A stretch of 64,000 nucleotides of DNA from Pinus tabuliformis (taxonomy: Eukaryota > Streptophyta > Pinopsida > Pinales > Pinaceae). Where the stretch lies: positions 1,683,360,167 through 1,683,424,166 of the forward strand of contig CM062818.1 in assembly GCA_031772625.1 (NCBI GenBank). Direction: 5' to 3'. The position numbers and the translations under genes are program-made. This document shows positions 10,401 through 20,689 of this stretch, one piece after another. Position 1 is the first letter of the stretch. Each line of letters starts with the position of its first letter. The notes beneath the pieces were generated by a model, which was not told the DNA's origin, searched no databases, and saw nothing but the letters and a program-made list of their open reading frames with translations.

Positions 10401-12616
10401 TGGCATTAAGGTCCATATAATTTACCCATTTGATGAGCCTCATTAGAAAGGCAAGCTCCGTAAGGGGGAAATGGGGGTGTGGGCCACCTAGGAACAGGAG
10501 AAAGCCACCTAACTTCTCACAATGATGGGACCAACCCTAAGCACTTCATTAAGAAACTACCTAAGATATCAATTTGTACCTAAGCTGGCGAGCCAGATGT
10601 GATGAGGGAAAAAGAGGGTGACAATACTTGTATGAGACTGGATCGCTCTAGACAACCCCTTCTATAGGGTTTGGTGTATGATCCACCAGATCCTCATACC
10701 AATCTTGTTACATTTTAAGATATTAGGCAGATTCATGAAGAAAGGAGAGGAGATTGTTGGATTAGCTTGTGGATTTCCTGCCACTGGAAACCCTAATTGC
10801 AAGCTAAACCCTAGTAAAGCCATTTGACCAGGTGATCAATTTTAGGCTCAAAAATGAAAGTGCCCAGAACTTCCTGGAACCAATGCTAAATTGAAGAGTT
10901 CATCGGTATGAATCCAACACAACTCGTTCCACTCAAATTCGACATCAGATGCTTCGAGAATCGTGTTCTGATCGTTTTGGGAAATAGGGAAAAAATTTGG
11001 AATTTGAGTTGCAGGGATGCCCAGTCAACATTCTGTACTACTGACTGGACCATGACATGGCAGGGTGATTGGACCATCATCGACCAAATACTGGTTGACA
11101 AGAGGCAGAGTCTTAGTGGTTCTAATTTGGTTAAATTTCATTGGTTTAAGAATTGATGTGGTGGCCCAATGAGGGAGTGCCATGTGGGCCAACCTGTGAC
11201 TGCCATGTGGCCTCCTCATGGTCGATGAAAATTTGTTGGAGGCCGAACAACACCCCCAGGGATTGAAACAAAGACCTTACATCAATTAACCAAGGCTCGC
11301 ACCATTGTGCCACGTTTGTTGCTTGTTATAACATGTGGAATTGTCATATTTGAATGTTGGAAATGACGCATATGGAGGAGGGGTCGGGCTAAGCCCTAGC
11401 CCCTGGCCACCCCTACGCCACAGGACTACTGGTGGGGGGTCGAGGGCTAGGGCCTAGCCCAACCTCGTGGTCACAACAACCATGCAACCCATGTCCAAAG
11501 GATCAGGGCGGAAAACAGATATGGGGACCAACCCTCATGACGCTTGTAGCACAATCGTATGGGGCTGTCATATGCCCACAACAAAAGTCTGAAGGTGCTT
11601 ACAGAGGGGGACCAGCCCCAGGCCCTATGGCCAACCATATGACCCTGACGCAAGGAGTTAAGGAGCCAGGCAGGAAAAGTGGCAAGGACCAGGGGCCATC
11701 CCTAGGGCATATGCACCCAATGTGACCCAATGTCGAAGGGAAAGAGGCCCGACAAGAAGGGCAGGTAGTTAGCCCAACCCTTGGCACCGTGGCCCATATG
11801 TCCACAATTTTTTTCCCTAAGGAATTGGAGGGTGAATTAATGATCCAACAAATTGCACCCGTGGTGGGCAAATTTGTCGCTCATTTAGCGATTTTAGGGG
11901 CGGATTTGTAGGACAGTTAGCCAAAAAGTCAAAATTGTGGGATGTTTAACATGCAAGTTGATGGAGGAGCTTAGAGCTCATAAATTTTTGAGTTTTTCAC
12001 CATATTGAGCTCAAAAAGTGGTTACCTTGAGGTTTTTGGATGCTTTGAATCCATTGGTGACATATGTTTTCTGTTTTGAGAACATCTAGATGGAATTTTT
12101 GCAGGTTGGAGGCTAAGAGGTGTATGGATCAAATAGAGTTTGGTAGCATTTCCTGAGGGTATTGAGCATGAAGAAGACCTTGTAGGGGTTTCTTCACCTT
12201 CATAATTCATTTGCAACAATTGATACTTGTAGGTTTCAACTCTTGGACATTTTTCTCTCTATTTCAGGTTGAGGGAAGCTTGGATATGTCCTTCTTTTTG
12301 CATGTATGCTCATTTTCAGATGAGGTCTAGGGTCTTTGTATAAGACTCATTGTATTGTTGTAGTTTACATGGTGATTGCAGGTTATCATGTTGTTTTTAT
12401 GTGAGATTTCTCTGCAGGAGAACATTTCCTTGAAGGGGAAATAACCACATAGTCATCAACATACTTTATGTACTTCATTTTTACACTAAAATATGAGTGG
12501 TTTAGTCATGTTGACAGACTCGAAGATGTAGCCTAGGAGGGGCGAAATCTGTCATCAAACTTTGTGTTGCTTTTCTTTATGTCTACATGAATTATATGTG
12601 TTATGTTCATTATGAT
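10400..12616. other. Gene-free stretch; GC-rich part at 11350-11880
   Basis: ORFs of 60-97 codons overlap on both strands at 11430-11870 because that part is GC-rich and low in stops. None has recognisable domains. It holds a palindrome-like CTAGGGCCTAGCCC at 11450 and a tRNA-like segment at 11259-11312. Otherwise I see nothing. Confidence 0.5.
11259..11312 (-). repeat. tRNA-like internal promoter (possible SINE head)
   Basis: On the minus strand TGGCACAATGG (complement of 11302-11312) fits the pol III A box. GTTTCAATCCC (complement of 11259-11269) fits a degenerate B box, 32 nt away, which is normal tRNA spacing. No acceptor stem closes it, so it is not a tRNA gene. A SINE head is possible, but I could not define a 3' end or target duplication. 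Confidence 0.35.
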
Positions 12617-14093
12617 TGTTGGCATTATGACACAAGATTTGCATTATGGCACAGGTATTGTCCTTGATGGCAACTCACTCGGCAAATCACTCAGATGACA
12701 GTTCAGGCTCACAAGCTCTTAGAATAAAGGAAAAGGAGGTATACACAGGTTCCCGTTGACCAAGCCACGTATACACGTGAATTCACAGACCAAAAGGCGC
12801 GTATGCGTATACACACACTTTCATACACAGAAAAGCGCGTACAGTTTGGAAATCTTGGTTTTTGGTCCTTGGTATTTGGACCTATGGTTTTGGACCATAG
12901 TATTGAGTAAGGCCTAAGGCTATAAAAGGGGAAGGAGATCATTAGGCAAGGGCACTCAAGGATTGAATATCTTATGAAGAGCAAGATCTAGAATACTGGT
13001 CATTAGGTTATGGTGCATAGCTGGATCTGAATCAAGGAGGAACTTGAGCACTAGAAGAAGGATAATTTCTATTGATGAGTCAAGATCTTAAGGCTTGAAG
13101 AGAAGTATCTTTGTGTGATTTTGATCTGTTATATTTGGCGCATGACTTGATCTATAAATCTGATTATCTGGGTATAATTGATGTCTGAATAGTTGAAAAG
13201 GGTAAATTATCTTTTATAGATCTGTACGCAGGTTCAGCATAGCAAAGGCGCATATACACGCTGGTTTGGTAATTCAAAACGACATATACATAGGTTTGCC
13301 TTAATATAACAACATATGCACGCATTTATACATATTGAAGTAGCGTACGTCTCATAAAATATGCTTTAGCTACTTCTGTTTATTGCTGCAGTGTTCTAGG
13401 TTCAGGATTGGTTTCTGGTTACTGTTACTGTATTCTTGTTACAATGTTCAGAGAAGTGATTGTTTGATTCCATTTTGGTTGGTGCAAAGGAGATTGGTTG
13501 ATGCAGATATATTTGATGTTTGATTGATGTTATTGATGGATCCAGTCTGAAAATTTATGAAACGTGGTCCCTGGAAGAAAAGAGAAGGTTGTAGCCTTCT
13601 GTAGGTTAGCACCTACGTACTAGTACATCAGCTAGTACAAGAGCTAAGGGGGTTGTAGCTCCCTTCCAGGAGAAGCTGGAGAATGAGAGAAGGTTGTAGT
13701 CTTCTGCAGGTAGAAGCCTGCGTACTGGTATAAGACTGCACTAGTACAAAAATATTGTAAAAAGAAGTTTCTTATTAAAAGAAGATAGAGACGAATTGCA
13801 GCAGGTGGTTTTCACCCACATTGGGTTTCCACCTTATATCTTGTGTTCATGTGTGTGATTGCCTGTACTGTTTACTGCACTTGATTACTGTTTTATGGTT
13901 CTGATACACAGATTAAGATCAGCTAACTAAATTATAAGTCTGTAAGATATACGCGGTTTTCTCTAAACACAGTTGCGTATATACGCAGGTTGAATTAACA
14001 AAAGTAGCGTATATCAATCTGTTTATGGAAATGAAAAATTGTTAAATTTCTAATACTGATTCACCCCCCCCCCTCTCAGTATTATTTCCAACA
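12617..14093 (+). mobile_element. Solo LTR, Copia-like (1,477 bp)
   Basis: It starts TGTTGG and ends CCAACA, a perfect inverted terminus, and is flanked by identical ATGAT 5-mers (12612-12616 and 14094-14098). A TATA box (TATAAAAGG) lies at 12921-12929. The 3' end contains the C-tract CACCCCCCCCCCTCTCAGTATT seen just before the end of many plant Copia LTRs. No internal region or second LTR adjoins it, so it is a solo LTR left by recombination between the two LTRs of one insertion. It is unusually rich in (G)CGTATAYACGC-like motifs and carries two similar 'AGAAGGTTGTAG(C/T)CTTCTG' blocks near 13583 and 13690. Confidence 0.85.
12921..12929 (+). promoter_or_regulatory. TATA box of solo LTR
   Basis: TATAAAAGG in the upstream third of the solo LTR, in the orientation set by the C-tract at its 3' end. 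Confidence 0.5.
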
Positions 14094-14211
14094 ATGATTA
14101 ACTTGCACATGAGAACTAATTCATGCTTGAAGGGACACTAAACAAACATGTTGCTTATGAAGACCCATTTTCATACTTGCAAAGCGTCAAAACAATCCCC
14201 GTTTTTGTTTC

Positions 14212-16235
14212 TGTAACAACCCTAGTTAAAAGCTCACGTAAAAATATATAAGGCCATGGATGATGGGACTTGTATTCCAAGCTAAATGGTAGGGGAAACA
14301 TCCTAATGGGTGTTGATTCAGTTTATTATGGCTAAGGAAATTGGCAAAGGCAATGACTAAGGCTTTAGAAAGGCATGAGGCATTAATTGGAATTTATTTA
14401 TGAAATTAACGGAAATTAGGAGAAAAGGAAGGTGAAAGGTCATAGGTTGCATGTGAGGAGGAAATTGAAGGAAAATAATGGAAAATGAAGAAAATAGAGG
14501 CCTCATTTATAAAAATGATTATGAGGATCAGTTGGCAAGCTTAGTAAGTGTAGGACTTGGTCAATTTAGTTTTGGAGCTCTCTCATTATTCTATCTCTCT
14601 TTCATACTCTTGGAGACAGAATTTTCATGGAGTACTCCTGGTGGGTGTGGCATACTTGGATTCTTGGAGCAAGAAGGAAATGAAAGAGCAGGAAACCACA
14701 TGAAGACATCGAGATCAGCAACTACATTAGATTTACTTGCAGGTACCGAGTTGCATGTATGTTTTCCTCACTAGTTTTGGCATGCATAGCACATGCATGT
14801 GGTTTCTTGGTTATGATCTATCATTGGCATGGAGGATGACCGAGATTGATAGTGGATTTCCTAGCCTTGCCATTTTTTGGATAGCCATGGTGATTTTGGG
14901 TTTACTTTCATTATTTTTTTTTGGTTGGTTCTCATGTTTCCTTAGCTTGGGTTGAGTTACTAGTCCTAGAGCCTTAGTTGGACAAATTCTCTGGAGCCCT
15001 GTATCATCTTGGGTTGAGTTACTAGTCCTGGAGCCTTGGTTGGACAAACACTCTAGAGCCCTTAGTGGGTTGAGTTACTAGTCCTGAAGCCTTGGGTGGA
15101 CAAACGCTCTGGAGCCCTTAGTGGGTTGAGTTACTAGTCTTGGAGCCTTGGTTGGAAAAACGCTCTAGAGCCCTAGATGGCTGGGATAGAGACCGATCTG
15201 ATGATGGTTTTGTGATGTCCGACCATGAGGTGGAATCACTGTTTGATGGGTTGAGGTGGATGGCCTCTGGAAGTTCTGGATGAGTTTTGATTGATGTGTT
15301 CTATGAGATCCCACATTCATGCTTGGAATATGGCACAGGGGTGAATGACTAAAGAGAGATTTGGCTCAGCCATTCTATGGTCAGGTGGAATGTGGAAGTC
15401 CCATCCCGGGTTTGGATTTTGCAGCATTAATGAAAGGTTATTTCTCCTAGTATTTATATGAGTATTATGATGGATTATATGTGGTTTATATGGCTGTGAT
15501 TTCATTGGTATTTTTGTCCCTACTATGCTGGTTATGTATGTATTTTATGACAACAATTATGTATGACTCTCATCATGTTATTACTTGTTATTGAATGATC
15601 AATGTATCTATGACCTAATGGATGAAATGGAAGCTAATGTGATAAGGAGACAATGCTTCATAACGAATCTCAGATAAGTATGAGACCCCTATGCTTATAT
15701 CTGTTATTTACACCTGTAGGTTGCATATTTACTAAGTGTTTGACAAAATGCCTATCATGGCTAGTAGGGGTCTAGTCAAGGTCTTGAACAAGTATTTGCT
15801 TTAGTACTGTCATTTCCATGTTAGTTTACTGATTTGAAGAGATGGTTCAGTTTTGGGCAGTGACCTGGGCTCTGGGCCTGAAAAAGTGGCTCAAATCTCG
15901 AAGTCACTAGCATATCATTGACAAAAAAAGTCTCTGGTCGTTGTCAGGCAAGCTTATGAGACCGACTTTGGGGTTATTGTCGCATGTCTTGTCATGGGAG
16001 CGAATTTGGGTTTAATTCATCTTAATTCTAAGTTAGCCCAAGGGTTGGGCACTTGGAGTGGTGTATTAGCTCCTAGGGGTCTTGAAGCACCTAAGGGAGG
16101 TTCGTGTGTTGTGTTTCTGTCGATTCCATTTTCTTAAGGTTACCTAGGAGGTTGAATCATATCATAGTAGCCTCTTGTCGCATGTTTACCCCGACTAGCT
16201 GGTTGCTTGGGTAGATGTGGGAGAAGGGTGTTACA
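14212..16235. mobile_element. Probable solo LTR, Ty3-like (2,024 bp)
   Basis: It begins TGTAACAACCCTAG and ends AGGGTGTTACA, inverted termini in the TGTAACA...TGTTACA style known from large plant Ty3 LTRs. The 5-mers outside are GTTTC (14207-14211) and ATTTC (16236-16240), a target duplication with one mismatch. It contains a four-unit tandem repeat at 14949-15178 and no protein gene. It lies only 118 bp from the previous solo LTR. Confidence 0.65.
14949..15178 (+). repeat. Four-copy tandem repeat, 56-bp unit
   Basis: Units start at 14949, 15011, 15067 and 15123, each beginning GGGTTGAGTTACTAGTC and ending CTCTRGAGCCCT. The first unit carries a 6-bp longer tail (62 bp). The units differ by a few substitutions. 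The array lies inside the probable solo LTR. Confidence 0.9.
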
Positions 16236-16300
16236 ATTTCATTTGAATTTGGAAAGAGAGGCATAAATCACCTATTCCATTTTCAGATCACCATCATCCT

Positions 16301-16302
<2 letters not shown>

Positions 16303-16362
<60 letters not shown>
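16303..16362. repeat. (AT)30 microsatellite
   Basis: About sixty uninterrupted bases of alternating A and T. Confidence 0.97.
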
Positions 16363-16364
<2 letters not shown>

Positions 16365-17807
16365 CTCTTTTACTTTTAGAATGTATTATATCTTGTACAA
16401 TTACATTACAATTAATATGTTTACAAAACATTTAATTGCATATGCCTACTGGGAAATTACAAACTCTTGTGTTGGCTCATTTTTAGCATAATTCATATAA
16501 TTACATTGATAAGGGAAAGATCACAATTGAGTGAGTGAAATTGGATTTGGTTAAAACAATACTTTCAATTATATAATTACTTATATCATTCAAAAAATTT
16601 AGAGTTTAAACCTATAACCCTCTAAATTATTTATACGCAATACATTTTTACAATTTGTAAAAAAGCAAAATATAACCTACCTAAAACCATTAAATAAAAT
16701 ATATAGATAAAGACTTTCTCTATAAATATAAGTCATATATCTATTACTTTCCAAGTCATCAAACAAACAATAAAAATACACTTTAAATGAAACGCCAAGG
16801 AAAGGAAAGGAAACGCCGTAAGGCATAAATTGAGGAACAATCAGGACATGGGAATGGGCAAATCTAAATGAAATGTAGAGATGTAGTAGAAATGAAATTG
16901 ATTTAGGGTGCCTCACACTAATTTTATTAATTATTGATTTAATATTGCATATAAATAGTTGTTCATGACTATGAAGCTACCAAGTTGCTCAATGGGAAAG
17001 CTATAGCCAAAGGAGAGGAGAGGTAGGAAGAACACTATAAATTGTACATGTGAGTTAATTCGAATTTACTTTAAAATCATAGTAATTTAGTTTCAATTTG
17101 AATTTATTTATTTCTAAAGTCACTTTTATTCATAAAAATTAATTAATGGTTGTGTAAGACTGAAAGTATGCTTTAAATCATAGTAAAAAATCTAATAAGA
17201 TAAAGATGATTATTAGAACTAAATCATAATTTTAATTTGTTTTATTATTTAATTAATAAAAACAATTAGTCTCTCTCCAATAAGATGAAGATGATTATTA
17301 GAACTAAATCATAATTTTAAATTTTTATTATTATTTAATTAAGAAAAATAATTAGTCTCTCTTGTATCATACCCGTGGTTGGGATTATACAACGAATCTT
17401 TTGCATCTCATAACTTATCCCAAAAAAAATTATACTCATAATTTGAATTTATTTATTTCTGGAGTCAAATTTATTCATAAAATTTTAATGGTTGCTTAAC
17501 ACTGAAAGTATGCTTTAAAATCATAATAAATGAGTTTTAATTTGAATTTGTTTATTTTTAAATCACATATATTCATAAAAAAATAATAGTTGTAACACTG
17601 AAAGTATGTTTTAAAATCATTGTAAATAATCTAGTAAAATAAAGGTGATTTAATTTACTTTCTATTATTATTTAGTTAATTAAAATAATTAGTCTCTTAT
17701 GTGGAATTCTATTTTTCTCCTCCTTATTGAGGAAAGAGAATTTATATTGCACATAATTCTGGGCCTTACTAATTAAGACACAAGATAGGTATTGTCATTG
17801 GAGTTTA
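16363..17807. other. AT-rich gene-free stretch with diverged tandem copies
   Basis: The 17,030-17,700 part is made of diverged repeats sharing GAATTTATTTATTTCT, ACTGAAAGTATG(C/T)TTTAAA and AATTAGTCTCT(C/T). A segment at 16706-16795 recurs at 40764-40850. No gene is seen. Confidence 0.6.
16706..16795. repeat. Dispersed repeat copy A (partner at 40764-40850)
   Basis: About 90 bp from AAAGACTTTCTCTATAAAT to ACACTTTAAATGA is almost identical to 40764-40850, differing by about one base. The sequence just beyond differs. Confidence 0.85.
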
Positions 17808-19318
17808 TTCATGCCTCAGTAGCAAACTTAGAAGCACCATTACTTGAGAAGATCGAGCTTTTCTTTGGGTATCTGTGATATTTATCTTCAGATTAGGAGG
17901 ATCTACCAGTTTCCTCTCTTCAAGTTGTGATCTTAGGTCTGAAGCTTCACCAATAGCACTAATAGCTAAAGACATTGACACAGGACAAAAACCTTGTGTG
18001 ACAGATCCTTGACGATTTGTTGATGCTGTAAGAGTAACACTGGTTGCATGATATTGACTTATGCATGACTGTAACAATGATAGCAATGAGAATCCTATTG
18101 ATTGGTTGTATATCAGTGAGAAAATAACTTGTAATCAGATATGCCAATCAAGAACAAAGAACTGGCTGAAGGTTGAACGCTTTCCCTGAGTGTGGACAAC
18201 CAAAGAAGAACCTCGTGAGTAAGCCCCAATTGAATCATGGAATTCGAAAATGATGAATAAAAAATAGCTGCCAGTTTTCCTCTTCTACCAAATCCCCCAT
18301 TCTTATTATAGATGTCTCCGCAACTCCAATTTCTAGCAGGACTTTGCGATTTCTTGAACTTACAACAAGTCTCGAGTTGGAGTGGTTGGTTAGCAACAAC
18401 AAACCAAATTCTTCCATCAACTGGGAACCATCTCTCCAAACTTCATCCAGAAATAAAGAAAACCTTTGAGTCTACAATCTATGACTCAACCACATCTTTG
18501 CATATTCATCACCACCATTTCTATCTAATTCTATCTTTGTAAGCGTGGCTATTTGCATACACAGTTCATTTCTAAGATTGTAAAAGATGGATTATTGGAA
18601 ACATTGAGCCAAAGCAACAAGTCATCTCTAAAGAGATTTCTCACCTTTGGACTGTGGAACACTAATATGTTTGCTGAGGGTTCTTGTGGAAGAGTATTGA
18701 AATTACTTATGGTTATATGAATCTTTTGGTAGATCTGACGAGAAGACAAGGGTTTCTGGTATTTTTGGTTTCTTCATAAAGGGTGTCGTTGGGTTTCAAT
18801 TTGCAGATTATTTTCCCTGGAAAAATGTTGGTAGCACGGATCTGTAGTTGTTCTCCATATTACTCAATTATCATGATGATTTTCCTCTGAAATACTTTTT
18901 GGTGAATTTGAATTTTCAGTGTTAGATTTTGCTGGTGATAAATCTAACAACACTGATGGTTACAGGTGTTTGATTTTTCATTTCTGAAATCTAATCATCT
19001 TTGCCAAAATCTGAGGAACGAGGTTTTTTTCAAGGTCCTTCTACCACGAATCCTTCATCACAGAATGAATTATATAGAGGCATAATAATTGAAATCGATT
19101 CCTGATTCCGTGAGCTGAAATTGTTTGAAGCAGATTGTCCATTGAAACTCCCATCTCCATCTTTGTCTATTGAATATCTCCAGCTCTTGTTTCTCAATAA
19201 GTTTGAGCATTATATTGACCTCAGAGCTCATTGTTTTAATATCACAAATGGCTACTCAGAGTGTACATTTCCCCTCAGAAAATAGAAAGGAAGCAATGTA
19301 CAATTTTGTTTTGTCATG
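17808..19318 (-). pseudogene. NB-ARC (NLR) pseudogene, array unit 1
   Basis: Functional NLRs are intracellular immune receptors whose NB-ARC domain binds ATP/ADP. On the minus strand I read, with stops and shifts, an RNBS-A-like stretch (LFRDDLLLWLNVSNNPSF near 18570-18640) and LRNELCMQIATLTKIELD. These are followed by kinase-2 RFSLFLDEVW (LDEVW at 18436-18450) and the RNBS-B stretch SRLVVSSRNRKVLLEIG near 18327-18375, ending EEENWQLF. The P-loop is only vaguely present (TRTLSKHI). At least one stop precedes kinase-2 and no LRR follows. The flanking parts of the unit (17808-18100 and 18760-19318) are repeated in the other units but I do not recognise them. This is the most complete unit. Confidence 0.75.
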
Positions 19319-19541
19319 CCTCAGTAGCAAACTTAGAAGCACCATTACTTGAGAAGACCGAGCTTTTCTTTGGGAATCGGTGATATTTATCTTCAGATTA
19401 GGAGGCTCTACCAGTTTCTTCTCTTCAAGTTATGATCCTAGGTCTGAAGCTTCACCAATAGCACTAATAGCTAAAGTCCTTGACACAGGATAGAAACCTT
19501 GTGTGACAGATCCTTGACGATTTGTTGATGTTGTAAGAGTA
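19319..19541 (-). pseudogene. NLR array unit 2, left part (cut by chromovirus)
   Basis: It starts with the same TCATGCCTCAGTAGCAAAC junction as the other units. It breaks at GAGTA, the duplicated target of the inserted chromovirus, and resumes at 26325. The frame (SLAISAIGEASDLGS on the minus strand) is conserved in all units, but its function is unknown. Confidence 0.75.
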
Positions 19542-20644
19542 TGATGCAGGAGCATCGGACCTGGCCAGCAATGTGGAAAATTGTCCACATGTTGTGGCCT
19601 GACAGGGTGAAATTCACTGCTGTGTGAGGTCGATTTCATAAATAATTAGTTATTATTGTAATAGGTGTGTTACAACAGGTGTAAGTGAGCGCTACTAGTT
19701 AGGAGTTTTACTTGTTAGAATTTTAAATTAGAAGATTGTGTATCGATTAGTTAGTAGACAATGTAATAAAAAAAACGAAGAGATTTTCTTTGTGAGGAAG
19801 TTAGTTTTTGATGTGTGATCTCCTATTAGCTTGGATCAGATCAGAGCGCCGAAAAATTGTAAACGTAAATCCCCGGAATCGCGTCATCGAAGTTGATGTG
19901 GAGTATTAGTTGCGATAATGAAAGGTTCAGTGAATTGAAATCCTCTGCCAGATCATGCGTTGGAGTGTAATGATTCCAGAATTCTCGTGGAAGATCTCGA
20001 TTAAAGTTGCATAGAATCGGTTTGTGTGACCGCCGATGGAGGAGATGCCGTTGTAACGTGTTGAATGTCGGCCAATGGATATTCACAAATATTAAACCAT
20101 GTTAATTGTTAAAGGCGGATATATCGCATCGGGATGGCATCAATCTAATAAGGTTTAGTGTTCTCTGTTAATGACAGGGGAATGCAACGTAGATACGCCG
20201 AAAATATGGTGGTTCCTGTTAAGCGAAAAACAGTGGTTTGTACCTGTTAGAAGGGCGATCCAAACCGGCATATGCGTGGAGGTTAGGGCAGGTCAGAATT
20301 CGGTAGATCACATTCTAAGCAATTGGAATGAAAACGCAGATCTCCTGTGTTAGGCGGAATTTCCACCGGTTGAAATTATATTCCATCTCCCGTCAAACTT
20401 CTAGCCAATTGTTATATGGTGTAAAAGCGTTTTAACGCAGATATAAAAGACTGTTAGTATTTATATTGTGCGCCCTGCATGAATGTATAAAAAAGAGATT
20501 CAGATCCTGTGTAAATGGGTAGAATAGGATTTATATTTCAACATTCCAGCATTTTAGAAGTTAACCAGGAATTTTGGTTTGTATTTACTGATAGATATTG
20601 TTCATAATACTATAGGAGGTCGCCCAGCGTTTTCAGGTTCATCA
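19542..20644 (+). repeat. 5' LTR of chromovirus
   Basis: 1,103 bp, TGATGCAGGAGC...GGTTCATCA, with a TATA-like TATAAAAGA at 20442-20450. The primer-binding site starts 6 nt after its end. Confidence 0.97.
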
Positions 20645-20650
20645 TTTTTT

Positions 20651-20663
20651 TGGTATCAGAGCC
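20651..20663 (+). promoter_or_regulatory. Primer-binding site of chromovirus (tRNA-iMet)
   Basis: TGGTATCAGAGCC is complementary to the 3' end of plant initiator tRNA-Met, the usual primer for chromoviruses. Confidence 0.92.
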
Positions 20664-20689
20664 AAAAGATACAGGTGGTTGCAGCCAAG

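Noticed and set aside
11259-11312. A true tRNA gene
   Set aside because: No acceptor stem or plausible anticodon arm; only box-like sequences.
11432-11871. Overlapping ORFs of 60-97 codons on both strands
   Set aside because: They fall in a GC-rich segment where stops are rare; no domain, and frames on both strands are equally long.
14478-14955. ORFs with hydrophobic stretches
   Set aside because: They lie within the probable solo LTR and match no family.
14949-15178. CRISPR-like array
   Set aside because: Units are contiguous with no spacers; it is an ordinary tandem repeat in plant DNA.
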